A stretch of DNA of 64,000 nucleotides from assembly GCF_010645075.1 (NCBI RefSeq), contig NZ_JAADZV010000002.1, positions 124,001 to 188,000 of the forward strand, read 5' to 3'. This stretch comes from Flavobacterium limi (GTDB lineage: Bacteria > Bacteroidota > Bacteroidia > Flavobacteriales > Flavobacteriaceae). The notes under the pieces are model-generated. The model worked only from the letters and a program-made list of their open reading frames with translations. It did no database searches and was not told where the DNA came from. The position numbers and the translations under genes were made by a program. Of the stretch, positions 9,323 to 21,378 are shown in pieces. The stretch's first letter is position 1; each line of letters begins with the position of its first letter.

Positions 9323-9700
9323 TAATTAAACTAATATTTGTTTTTGAGAGTTGAATTATATTCCTTCTCAAGACAAATTTAAAAAAAAATGTTTTACTTC
9401 GACAGCATCCTACCTTTGTAAACACTTTAAAATATGTTAAAAAAAAGACTATATTAAATAGTTAATTTGTTTAATTTAAAAATAATTTTATTAAACAGAC
9501 AAATATTAACAATTTTACTTAACAATATTTTTAATTGTTTATTAAACAATGCTTATAGTTAAATTAAATTTTAATAATTGTTTAATTATTTTATATAAAA
9601 ATTAGACTTAAACTTGTAATAATTATGAAACTCTTAGTCATATAAATATAACAGAAACCATTTTTTAAAGAATAACTTCGTAAAAAATTAACATATCGTC
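9323..9700. other. AT-rich divergent intergenic region with repeated TTAACAAT/ATTGTTTA elements
   Basis: This 378-bp gap separates the divergent heme oxygenase and PAS kinase genes. No ORF of substance is visible. Five copies of (T/A)AACAAT or its complement ATTGTTTA fall within 79 bp (9506, 9519, 9534, 9543 and 9577). They may be regulator sites, but base composition alone could produce some of them. Confidence 0.4.
9411..9418 (+). promoter_or_regulatory. Candidate -7 box TACCTTTG
   Basis: TACCTTTG matches the Bacteroidota -7 consensus TAnnTTTG on the plus strand, about 280 bp before the PAS kinase gene. No clear TTG appears at the expected -33 distance, so the assignment is tentative. Confidence 0.35.
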
Positions 9701-11206
9701 ATGTATTCAGACATCAGAATCTTAAAGGATATAATAGATAATACACCTTTACCTGTAGCAGTGTATACTGGTAATTCGCTAAAAATTGAATTAGCGAATA
9801 CCGCTATGATAAAAACATGGGGAAAAGGAGAAGATGTATTGGGCAAGGATTATCTTGAAGTTCTTCCTGAAATTAAAAACGATAATTTTTTTGATCAGGC
9901 AACTACTGTCCTCTCTACAGGAGTTCCTTTTCATGGGGAAAACAAAAAAGTAGATTTGCTCATTAACGGTACTATGCAGTCTTATTATTTTAATTACAGC
10001 TTCATCCCATTGTTCGATACAGACGGGAAAGTTTATGGTGTGATGAATACTGGGGCTGATGTGACCGATTTATACCTTGCCAAGCAACAGATTCAATCTG
10101 TGGAAGAAAGATTGCGAATTGCTGTTGAGTCATCCGGCATAGGAACTTATGAAGTAGATTTACAAACAAAGGAAATAAAAACATGCGATAATTTTAATAC
10201 TATCATGTGTAATGATGGAGCACCTGCGATAGATGAATTATTATTAAAACTTCACCCAGACGACTTAATTGCCCGTGAAACGGCAATCAAAGAATCAAAG
10301 AATACTGGTCTTATAACATATGAAACACGAATAATTAATGAAAACTGCTCAAAATGGATTAAGGTTACCGGAAAAATAATTTGTGATGAAAATGATATCC
10401 CAATAAAGGTTATAGGAAGTATTCTTGACATCCATGAACACAAACAATTTCAGGAAGAATTAAAAAAACAGGTTGAAGAAAATACGATAGAATTACGCAG
10501 ATCAAATGATGATTTATTACATTTTGCTAATGTTGTTAGTCATGACCTGAGAGAACCTGTCCGAAAAATCAAGATTTTTAATGGACTCATCAGAAATGAT
10601 AAAGAAGCAAATTTTAGTGAAGGAATTATTAAATATCAAAATAAAATAGATCAGTCTGCAGACAGAATGCAAAATATAATTGAGGGCATTCTCACCTATT
10701 CAACTATGGATAAAAACAAACAGCCTTTTGAAAAGATCTATCTTAATGAGGTTATAGAAAACATAAAAACAGACCTGGAACTGATTATAAATGAAAAAGG
10801 GGGTATTTTAATCATTAGTGAATTACCTGTAATAGAAGGAGCGCCAATCTTAATCAACCAGCTTTTTTATAATTTAATCCACAATGCATTAAAATTTTCA
10901 AAAGCAGAAGAGCCTCCAAAAATCATAATATCGGGAGAAGTAATAAAGACTGATGAAACAGACTTCGTTGAGATTACCATAAAAGACAACGGAATAGGAC
11001 TTGACGATAATTACGCTGAGAAAATATTCAATGCCTTTGAAAGACTTCATTCTAAAGATCAGTATGAAGGAAACGGGCTTGGATTATCTCTTTGCCGAAA
11101 AATAGTAAAAAGACACAATGGTACAATTACAGCCAGGGGCGAAATAAATAATGGTAGCGAGTTTACTGTAACATTACCCTTAAAACAAAAAGAATACACA
11201 AAATAA
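9701..11206 (+). CDS. PAS domain sensor histidine kinase
   Basis: The protein has 501 residues and no transmembrane segment. An N-terminal PAS domain (about 1-130) is followed by a second PAS/PAC domain (about 135-250, ending GSILDIHEHKQF) and a coiled-coil linker. The kinase core has H281 in VVSHDLREPVRKIKIF, NALKFS in the N box, DNGIGLDDNYAEKIF, and GNGLGLSLCRKIVKRH. The DLREP-type H box resembles that of the phytochrome kinase at 6450, so the two may share a response regulator. It is divergent from the heme oxygenase/phytochrome operon. The signal is unknown; an adjacent light-sensing operon makes a link plausible but unproven. Confidence 0.9.
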   Translation: MYSDIRILKDIIDNTPLPVAVYTGNSLKIELANTAMIKTWGKGEDVLGKDYLEVLPEIKNDNFFDQATTVLSTGVPFHGENKKVDLLINGTMQSYYFNYSFIPLFDTDGKVYGVMNTGADVTDLYLAKQQIQSVEERLRIAVESSGIGTYEVDLQTKEIKTCDNFNTIMCNDGAPAIDELLLKLHPDDLIARETAIKESKNTGLITYETRIINENCSKWIKVTGKIICDENDIPIKVIGSILDIHEHKQFQEELKKQVEENTIELRRSNDDLLHFANVVSHDLREPVRKIKIFNGLIRNDKEANFSEGIIKYQNKIDQSADRMQNIIEGILTYSTMDKNKQPFEKIYLNEVIENIKTDLELIINEKGGILIISELPVIEGAPILINQLFYNLIHNALKFSKAEEPPKIIISGEVIKTDETDFVEITIKDNGIGLDDNYAEKIFNAFERLHSKDQYEGNGLGLSLCRKIVKRHNGTITARGEINNGSEFTVTLPLKQKEYTK

Positions 11207-11243
11207 AAAACAGAGATTTGGATAATACAAACCTCTGTTTTTT
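11205..11243. terminator. Bidirectional terminator between the PAS kinase and GH51 genes
   Basis: AAAAAACAGAG and CTCTGTTTTTT form a perfect 11-pair stem around an imperfect loop, with A on one flank and T on the other. It sits between convergent stop codons (11206 and 11260) and can serve both genes. Confidence 0.8.
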
Positions 11244-11259
11244 ATTTTTATACAAGTAT

Positions 11260-13245
11260 TTATTTCATTTTTAACTTCAATACAACGACCGAATAACCCG
11301 GCAGATTTATTTCTGCTTTTTCTCCTTTTATTTTGTAATCACTTTCTTTAGGGCTTATCTTTTGTGGGTTGTCAAAAGTATTTTCGTCTTGTAAATTGGG
11401 GCTGGAAAGCGTGACAATACTTCCTTTTGAAGCTAATTTTGTTCCTTTCAAATTCACGGAAACTTCTTGTGCTGATGCAGCTGTATTTACAAGTTTTATA
11501 ATAATTTCTTTTGTGTTAATGTCTTTAACCGCTGAAGAATACAGATTATTTTGTCCTGTCAACGGTTTTTCATCTTTAGTAATTGCCAACAGATCTGTTC
11601 CTTTATTGGTCGAAAATATCTTTTGTACATAATAATTAGCAGAACCATAAGCCTGCAGATTATTAAACCAAATCATATCCGGAGTCCATTGCCACGCCTC
11701 TTCATGAGCCATTAGCGGAGCATAAGAAGTCATGTTTACTACTTCAGCGTTTCTTTCCAAACCTGTCATAAAAGCAGCTTCAGAGAAGGCACATTCCCAG
11801 TTATTTCTGTTATTCGGGTTAGCTCCTGAAACACTTTGTGCAGCATATTCTCCTGCAAATATTTTTGGCCCTTTTCGATCGTAATTATCGTAACGGGCTG
11901 CATTTTCCCTGAACCATTGCGGGCTTTTATAGTAATGTTCGTCTATCAATTCGGCATTAAGTTTTTTAAGTTCTGCCATCGCAAAGTCAAAATGTTCGCC
12001 ATCCGGGGATGGTCCGCTTCCTGAAACGATAATGATATCCGGATATTTAGCTTTTATCGCCTTTTCAAAAACTTTATATCGTTCAATATAATCCGGTCCC
12101 CATTGCTCATTACCAACACCAATGTATTTTAGGTTAAAAGGTTTCGGATGCCCCATATCAGAACGGAGAATGCCCCAGGTAGTTTCTTCTGAGCCATTTG
12201 CAAATTCAATTAAATCTAAAGCATCCTGAATATAAGGATCCAGTTCTTCCATGGAAGCCAACTCTCCCGTGTTGTATTGACAAGCCATTCCACAGCTTAA
12301 AATAGGTAACGGACTAGCACCTATATCTTCTGAAAGCTGGAAATATTCATAAAATCCTAATCCAAAACTTTGAAAATAATCCGGAGTCTGTTTATGGCTG
12401 AACTCTACATTCCAGCGGTTCATCATCGTTCTTCTGTCTTCAACATCTCCTACTGATTTTTTCCATTGATAACGATCTGCCAAAGTCCTTCCTTCTACAA
12501 TACAGCCACCCGGAAAACGTAAAAATCCCGGTTTCATATCATATAACAGCTGTACAAGATCTTTTCGCAAACCATTTTTTCTATTTTTCCATGTATCTTC
12601 CGGAAACAAAGAAATCATGTCCAGATCAATTGTACCGGTTCCTTCAAAAGTTATTTTTAATCTGGCTTTAGCTTCAGTCTGTGCAGCAGTAAATTGTGCT
12701 GAATAACTTTCCCATTCATTCGATGTTGGAACAATACTCGTTTCGCTAATTACTTTTTTATCTTTATCAATCAGCTGAACAATTATTTTTTTGATGGATC
12801 CGTTGTGATTGGCTGCTTTTAAGGAAAAATTGTATTTGGCCCCTTTTTTAACTCCCATCCCTCTAAAACCTTCATTAATGAGGGCATAGCCTTTATCATC
12901 ATTTATAAGAACTCTGCAGAAATTTGGATTGGTTTCATTTTCTACTACTTTTATAGGAGTCGCAACACCTGAATTCATATTCATAGAAGACCTTTTGGTA
13001 TTCGGCTGCTCCCATCCCATCAAAGGTTTTTCAAATTCAAAAGATCGGTTTTTAATCATTTCGGCATACAATCCCCCGTCTGCTGCGAAATTGATATCTT
13101 CAAAAAACAAACCAAACATCGTTGGCTGTATCTTGGAAATGGTTTTGGAGGCATCAACTTCTAAAATTGTTTTTTGAGCATGTATACAGATGCCATTGAA
13201 TAACAAACCGCCAATGATTATTTTAGTAATTATATTCTTTTTCAT
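11260..13245 (-). CDS. GH51 alpha-L-arabinofuranosidase
   Basis: I chose the ATG at 13245 rather than the upstream one at 13356, because it begins MKKNIITKIIIGGLL and leads straight into a signal peptide ending HAQ. The mature enzyme (661 residues in total) has the family layout, including a carbohydrate-binding-like beta domain near 120-220. The TIM barrel has E380 in IGVGNEQWGP (acid/base) and E466 in KIFAGEYAAQS (nucleophile). GH51 members release alpha-L-arabinofuranose with retention. It is the last gene of the unit running from inositol oxygenase through GH2, NagX, SSS and GH28. The arabinose could come from arabinan, arabinogalactan or a glycolipid headgroup. Confidence 0.92.
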   Translation of the reverse strand: MKKNIITKIIIGGLLFNGICIHAQKTILEVDASKTISKIQPTMFGLFFEDINFAADGGLYAEMIKNRSFEFEKPLMGWEQPNTKRSSMNMNSGVATPIKVVENETNPNFCRVLINDDKGYALINEGFRGMGVKKGAKYNFSLKAANHNGSIKKIIVQLIDKDKKVISETSIVPTSNEWESYSAQFTAAQTEAKARLKITFEGTGTIDLDMISLFPEDTWKNRKNGLRKDLVQLLYDMKPGFLRFPGGCIVEGRTLADRYQWKKSVGDVEDRRTMMNRWNVEFSHKQTPDYFQSFGLGFYEYFQLSEDIGASPLPILSCGMACQYNTGELASMEELDPYIQDALDLIEFANGSEETTWGILRSDMGHPKPFNLKYIGVGNEQWGPDYIERYKVFEKAIKAKYPDIIIVSGSGPSPDGEHFDFAMAELKKLNAELIDEHYYKSPQWFRENAARYDNYDRKGPKIFAGEYAAQSVSGANPNNRNNWECAFSEAAFMTGLERNAEVVNMTSYAPLMAHEEAWQWTPDMIWFNNLQAYGSANYYVQKIFSTNKGTDLLAITKDEKPLTGQNNLYSSAVKDINTKEIIIKLVNTAASAQEVSVNLKGTKLASKGSIVTLSSPNLQDENTFDNPQKISPKESDYKIKGEKAEINLPGYSVVVLKLKMK

Positions 13246-13338
13246 TTTATATGATGGTTGATAATTTAGTTCTGCTAATTTATTTAAAAAGTAAGGTTCC
13301 ACAAAAGATTTTGAATTATTTACTTGTTTGATGATTGT

Positions 13339-13393
13339 CAGGCTGAGCGGAATCAAAGCCCTATCTCTTTCATACGCCTTCGACTCCGCTCAG
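13339..13393. repeat. Interspersed stem-loop repeat with CTGAGCGGA arms
   Basis: CTGAGCGGA (13343-13351) and TCCGCTCAG (13385-13393) are exact 9-bp inverted arms in the gap between GH28 and GH51. The element is far more GC-rich than its surroundings. It resembles the GTCAGGCTGAGCGGAGTCGAA type of repeat often seen between genes in Flavobacterium. It may form a hairpin in the operon mRNA. Confidence 0.6.
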
Positions 13394-13427
13394 GATGGCA
13401 TATCTTTAAATTACAAATATTTTATTG

Positions 13428-14867
13428 TTATTTTTTCACAGCTTCATATTTATCAGGAAAAGCAGCTTCTCCGTCTAAATTAGTTACTTTTAAAACCGTT
13501 ACATTTTTACTTTCTATCGCATGTTTAAAATAATCCGGTTTGTTTTTACCCCAGCTTACGGAACAATTCTGAACCTTTATATTTTCTGCTGTATCAAAAT
13601 AAAATCCGGACGTACTTCCCTTTATAAATCCATCCACTTTAGAAGGACGTCGGTCATAGATTCCTCCGGGAAAATTTGAAGTTTTGTCAATAGATACATT
13701 TACGCCTTCAAAAACGATATTTTTAATTTTATCTTTTGATTCTCCGCTTACATACACCCCGTTTTCACCCGTACATTGAATGTTGGTAAAATAAATATTA
13801 CTGATTGCCCCGACTTTTCCTTCAGTTACTCCCTTTGGAAAACGCCAGTTGGCATCTTTATGATTTCCGTTTGCACGGCTGTAAGCAGTTACATAAATAG
13901 GTTCTGCTTTTCCCCACCAGGTATCGGTTGTGAGCTGACCTTCGATGATCATGTTCGAAAAAATAACATCGCTGACTGTTCCTTCATCGCGATTCTGAAT
14001 CCCTACTCCACGGTTGCTTTTTTTAATGATGCAATTATTAAAAACTACCTGTCTGATCGCATCCATATTTTCAGAACCGATTTTGATTGCGCAACTGCTG
14101 CTGGTCATAGTGCAATTCGTAACCGTTATGTTTTCACAGGCACCAAATTCTTCAAACTCCCTTCTGTTTTTTAAGCAAATACAGTCATCACCACTTTCGA
14201 TATAACAATCACTGATTCGGACATTTTTAGAATGATCTAAATCAATACCATCACTATTTCTCACTTTTAAACTGTTGAGCAGCGTAATTCCACTAATCAC
14301 CACATCATTACAGCCTACCAAATGAATTGTCCAGTAAGCCGAGTTTCCAATATGAACATCTTTGATCCTTATGTTTTTTCCACCAATAATAGTCAAAACA
14401 TGAGGGCGTGGATCCAGAATATTGAAAGGTTTCAGGATATAAGCATCTTCTTCTTCAGCTCCCATAAAAGAGATGCCGTTTCCGTCAATTTTACCGCTTC
14501 CGCTGATGGAAAAGTTCTCTACATTCTTTCCTCCAATCCAGATAGTCCCTTCACCTTTGTTTTCACGGAACGCACTTTCAGTATATAAATTTTCGTCAGG
14601 GCTTGCCAAAATTTTAGCGCCTGCTTCAATATGCAAATCCACATTTGATTTTACGTTAAAAGGTCCTGCTAAAAATGTATATGGAGCCGGAATCAATACT
14701 TGTCCGCCAGTTTTAGTGCAGGCATCAATAGCTTTTTGAATAGCGACAGCATCGTTTGTTTTACCGTCTCCCTTAGCCCCGTATTTTTTTACATCATACA
14801 CTTTTTGCGCTGTAAGAGTGATCGAAATGCAAAAAACGATTACTGTAATTATAGATTTCTTTATCAT
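13428..14867 (-). CDS. GH28 family protein (polygalacturonase-like)
   Basis: The ATG at 14867 begins MIKKSIITVIVFC with a signal peptide ending TAQ. The longer reading from 14930 would overlap the symporter gene and lacks a sensible signal. The protein (480 residues) starts with the beta-helix opening DVKKYGAKGDGKTND. Catalytic-type motifs are NSDGIDLD (D206) and SGDDCICLK (D227, D228). The region where GH28 has GHG reads SSSCAIKIGSE and lacks the usual histidine, and RGVGIQ stands in place of RIK. GH28 enzymes hydrolyse galacturonides by inversion. The missing histidine leaves activity and specificity open. It sits between the SSS transporter and GH51. Confidence 0.85.
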   Translation of the reverse strand: MIKKSIITVIVFCISITLTAQKVYDVKKYGAKGDGKTNDAVAIQKAIDACTKTGGQVLIPAPYTFLAGPFNVKSNVDLHIEAGAKILASPDENLYTESAFRENKGEGTIWIGGKNVENFSISGSGKIDGNGISFMGAEEEDAYILKPFNILDPRPHVLTIIGGKNIRIKDVHIGNSAYWTIHLVGCNDVVISGITLLNSLKVRNSDGIDLDHSKNVRISDCYIESGDDCICLKNRREFEEFGACENITVTNCTMTSSSCAIKIGSENMDAIRQVVFNNCIIKKSNRGVGIQNRDEGTVSDVIFSNMIIEGQLTTDTWWGKAEPIYVTAYSRANGNHKDANWRFPKGVTEGKVGAISNIYFTNIQCTGENGVYVSGESKDKIKNIVFEGVNVSIDKTSNFPGGIYDRRPSKVDGFIKGSTSGFYFDTAENIKVQNCSVSWGKNKPDYFKHAIESKNVTVLKVTNLDGEAAFPDKYEAVKK

Positions 14868-14904
14868 TTTATTTAATTTAAAAGTTAAAGTAAGATCACA
14901 CAAC

Positions 14905-16542
14905 TTACCAGAAAACAGTATACAAAGCAATTAATATTCCGCTGATAATAAATGAACCAATAATAAATTCAGAAGAAACTTTGAACATTGATGTATCTAC
15001 CTCTATACTGTGTGATTGCTGTTCCTCTTCTGATGAAGGTTTTAAAAGACTAATTGCTATCATTAATACTACTATAACAAAGAAAGAAATGGTCATTCGG
15101 TCTAAAAAAGGATAATCCGGGAAAGCTCCGTTTGTCCACATCGGAAGGAATTTTAACACTGCTGCAACAGGCACTGTAAATAAGGCTCCGGCAAGACCTG
15201 CTGCTGGTGTAGTTTTCTTCCAGAACATACCCAATAAAAAGATGGCCAGAACTCCAGGCGAAAAGAAGCCAACATACTCCTGTATAAACTGATACGCCTG
15301 ATCTAATGATTTTAATTGAGGTGCCACAACAGCCGCAATTATCATACAGACTATTACACAGCCTCTTCCGGTTAGTACCAGTATTCTTTCAGTGGCTTCT
15401 CTGTTAAAATATTTTTTATAAATATCTAAAGAAAAAATAGTTGAAATACTATTGGCTTTTCCTGCCAGTGAAGCAACAATCGCCGCTGTTAAGGCTGCCA
15501 ATGCTACTCCTTTTAAACCAGCCGGTAATAAGTTCATTAATGTCGGATAAGCGTGATCAGGTTTTAAAACTCCTGCTGCATCAACCATTTCCTGCTGAAA
15601 CATTCCGTTTTGATGCATCACATACATGGCAATACCCGGCAAAACGGCAATAATAGGTACTAATAATTTTAAAAATGCAGCAAACAAAATTCCTTTACGG
15701 GCTGTTTTTAAATCAGCTCCTAAAGCTCTCTGAACAATGTACTGGTTACACCCCCAATAGGCCAGATTATTAATCAGCATTCCTCCTACCAATACCGACA
15801 TTCCCGGTAATTCAGCATAATGCGGATTTGATTTCTCCAAAATCATATGTAAATGCCCGGGTGCTTCGTCTGCTATAACAGAAAGCCCTTTTAAAATGTC
15901 TTTTCCAAAACCAAACTGTTCAGATAATAGGGTCAAAGCCAGATAAGTAGTAACCAGACCACCCAAAATCAAAACGATAACCTGAAACATATCCGTATAA
16001 CCAATTACTTTCATTCCTCCTAAAGTCACAATGATTGAAAATAAACTGAGTCCGATAACACAGAACTGAAAGCTAACCGGTGCAATAGAGGAAATTGCCA
16101 GTGCCCCTAAATATATAATCGAAGTCAGATTGACAAATACATATATCAAAAGCCAGATAACGGCCATAATTGTACTCACGGTTCCGTTATAACGTTTTGC
16201 CAAAAACTGAGGCATTGTAAATATTTTATTTTTAAGATATACCGGTAAAATAAACATCGCCACCACAATTAATGTCGCAGCCGACATCCATTCATAAGAA
16301 GCAATCGCAAGTCCGATGGCGAAACCTGACCCGCTCATCCCGATAAAATGTTCTGCAGAAATGTTAGATGCAATCAATGAGGCTCCAATAGCCCACCAGG
16401 TAAGGGAACCTTCTGCCAAAAAATAATCATTGGAGCTTGTAGTTGCATTTTTCTTACTCCTGTAAATATACATTCCGTAGGCTGTTACGATAATGAAATA
16501 GATGAGAAAAACAATGTAATCTGCGGTTTGTAATACGTTCAT
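14905..16542 (-). CDS. Sodium/solute symporter, SSS family (SGLT/SMIT-like)
   Basis: The protein has 545 residues with about 13-14 hydrophobic segments. The start (TADYIVFLIYFIIVTAYGMY), YFLAEGSLTWWAIGASL and SAEHFIGMSGSGF are signature segments of SSS transporters, close to the bacterial sodium/glucose type. It imports a small sugar, polyol or uronate with sodium across the inner membrane. Animal sodium/myo-inositol cotransporters belong to the same family. Because inositol oxygenase heads this gene unit, inositol is a plausible cargo, but hexoses, arabinose and uronates are equally allowed by the family. The gap to NagX is 64 bp. Confidence 0.88.
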   Translation of the reverse strand: MNVLQTADYIVFLIYFIIVTAYGMYIYRSKKNATTSSNDYFLAEGSLTWWAIGASLIASNISAEHFIGMSGSGFAIGLAIASYEWMSAATLIVVAMFILPVYLKNKIFTMPQFLAKRYNGTVSTIMAVIWLLIYVFVNLTSIIYLGALAISSIAPVSFQFCVIGLSLFSIIVTLGGMKVIGYTDMFQVIVLILGGLVTTYLALTLLSEQFGFGKDILKGLSVIADEAPGHLHMILEKSNPHYAELPGMSVLVGGMLINNLAYWGCNQYIVQRALGADLKTARKGILFAAFLKLLVPIIAVLPGIAMYVMHQNGMFQQEMVDAAGVLKPDHAYPTLMNLLPAGLKGVALAALTAAIVASLAGKANSISTIFSLDIYKKYFNREATERILVLTGRGCVIVCMIIAAVVAPQLKSLDQAYQFIQEYVGFFSPGVLAIFLLGMFWKKTTPAAGLAGALFTVPVAAVLKFLPMWTNGAFPDYPFLDRMTISFFVIVVLMIAISLLKPSSEEEQQSHSIEVDTSMFKVSSEFIIGSFIISGILIALYTVFW

Positions 16543-16606
16543 GATGAGTTTGGTTAGATAGTTAGTGTTGGTGGTTCTTTAGTTTTTTGTTAGTTATGAC
16601 TTATAA

Positions 16607-17755
16607 TCAGACTTTTAAAAACCATTTTTTTCTGTATAAAAAATAGAGCAAAATGAGCTGAATAACAGTTACTGATATAGTGGTAAATACGGGCTGCCAG
16701 ACAAGAGGAGAAAATTCAATTAGTCCGCCAAATACATATTCTGCTGTGTGCTTAAAATCAATCAGGCCTTCTGCTGCCATATAAATTAAAATTGAATTTG
16801 AACCAATTAAAACAAGAGGAAATGCCCACTTCTTAAATCCTAAAACATCGATTAACACATAAAAAAACAGGAAGAACAAAATGCTGAAACCACCAACAAA
16901 ACAAACGAACGAGCTCGTCCACAAATGTTTGTTAATCGGAAAATCAAAATTCCAAAGAAGGCCTGTTATAATCAATACAACAGCTGATCCGGTCATAATT
17001 ACTACTTTGTTCTTTATGGTATAATAAGGGTGTTCAGCCTTTAGAAATGTTCCTAGAAATACTCCCAACAAAGCTGTGGATACAGCGGGTATGGTTGAAA
17101 ATATTCCTTCAGGATCATATACTCTGCTATGTAATCTTCCGGGAAGAAAAAGTCGGTCGATGTATCCTTCCAATGATCCTTCTGCGGTTAGATCTCCCGC
17201 TCCGAATCCGGGTACAGGTATTAATTTCATAGCTAAATAATAACCAATCAGAATCCCTGTAAACCAGACAATCTGTTTCTTTAAATCAAAATTTAAATAA
17301 ATCAGTCCTGCAAAAAACCAGGCAATCCCTATACGTCCTAATACACTTGCAAAACGGGTTTGGTCATACCCGTCAAAACGCAGTAATCCGTTAACTACAA
17401 ATCCAAGAAATACCAGGATAAAAGTCCTTTTAAGCATAGAAAAATATATTTTTTTCTTTTCATTTGAGGGAAGTTCACTTGGCTCCGTCACTCCTGCCAA
17501 CTTGATTTTTTTATCGAAAGAATATGGCATTGAAACCCCTGCAACGAATAGAAACACAGGGAAGATCATGTCGTAAAATGTAATGCCATCCCAGTCTGTA
17601 TGATGCATTTGTGAAGACATCCAGACAAAAACCGGAATTGGGGCAGCTTTGGCCAAAGCGTGAATAATATGTTCACCGCTCATAATCCAAAACATAACAA
17701 ACCCTCTTAGAACGTCTAAAGAAATTAATCTGTTATTTGTAGTAATTTTGTTCAT
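16607..17755 (-). CDS. NagX/DUF5009-type membrane acyltransferase (HGSNAT-like)
   Basis: I chose the ATG at 17755 (MNKITTNNRLISLDVLRG) over the one at 17809, because the family begins with the SLDVLRGFVMFWIMSGEH segment and the upstream residues look like untranslated leader. The 382-residue protein has about ten membrane helices and the early FPVFLFVAGVSMPYS motif. The family is related to human HGSNAT, which carries acetyl from cytosolic acetyl-CoA across a membrane to a terminal alpha-linked glucosamine. The same region encodes a GH89 alpha-N-acetylglucosaminidase that needs N-acetylated substrate. A role acetylating alpha-GlcN in the periplasm is attractive but inferred. Confidence 0.8.
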   Translation of the reverse strand: MNKITTNNRLISLDVLRGFVMFWIMSGEHIIHALAKAAPIPVFVWMSSQMHHTDWDGITFYDMIFPVFLFVAGVSMPYSFDKKIKLAGVTEPSELPSNEKKKIYFSMLKRTFILVFLGFVVNGLLRFDGYDQTRFASVLGRIGIAWFFAGLIYLNFDLKKQIVWFTGILIGYYLAMKLIPVPGFGAGDLTAEGSLEGYIDRLFLPGRLHSRVYDPEGIFSTIPAVSTALLGVFLGTFLKAEHPYYTIKNKVVIMTGSAVVLIITGLLWNFDFPINKHLWTSSFVCFVGGFSILFFLFFYVLIDVLGFKKWAFPLVLIGSNSILIYMAAEGLIDFKHTAEYVFGGLIEFSPLVWQPVFTTISVTVIQLILLYFLYRKKWFLKV

Positions 17756-17984
17756 ACCGGATTTATTTTTAAAGCATATTTTACCTGTTGATTGCTCAAG
17801 TAGTATCAACTTATTGTTCTTATTTATGGATATTATTGATTTACAACACGATTTACCAAAAGTTGGCAGTCTTTCTTTTTAATTTACAGCAACCACGTCC
17901 AGATAAATGAACGTGATCGGATGTAAAAGTGAAACATTTAAAAAACTAAACGGGGCAAAAATTTAGCACTCTTAAAATATTCGG

Positions 17985-21128
<3,144 letters not shown>

Positions 21129-21207
21129 TTATTCAATTTTAAAACTTCCTATAGAAAGAATAACAAAACATTAAGTACCTAACCTGTTGGGTGTAACTAT
21201 TAAAAAA

Positions 21208-21331
21208 CGTCAGTTCGAGTGTTTTTTGTGCAGAGCAACGGAACAAAAAATGTATCGAGAACCGTTTTTAATGATAATTTTTCTGTTCTCGATACAATCC
21301 CGATGAAAAATCGGGATCACTCGAACTGACG
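21208..21331. repeat. 124-bp three-armed inverted-repeat element
   Basis: The outer arms CGTCAGTTCGAGTG (21208-21221) and CACTCGAACTGACG (21318-21331) are perfect 14-bp complements. Three hairpins are nested inside: TTTTTTGT/ACAAAAAA (21222-21229 and 21243-21250), TGTATCGAGAAC/GTTCTCGATACA (21251-21262 and 21285-21296), and ATCCCGAT/ATCGGGAT (21297-21304 and 21310-21317). The whole folds as a cloverleaf. It lies between inositol oxygenase and GH2. The arms resemble intergenic repeats common in Flavobacterium, so this is probably a dispersed MITE- or REP-like element. Confidence 0.85.
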
Positions 21332-21378
21332 AAAAATTATTATCAAAACTAATTACTCCCAAATGGTAAGTACCTACT

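Noticed and set aside
17811..17850. ATCCAT upstream of the NagX gene resembling the shared operator
   Set aside because: The partner hexamer at 21 bp reads ATCGTG and no TAnnTTTG box lies 27 bp downstream, so the pattern is incomplete.
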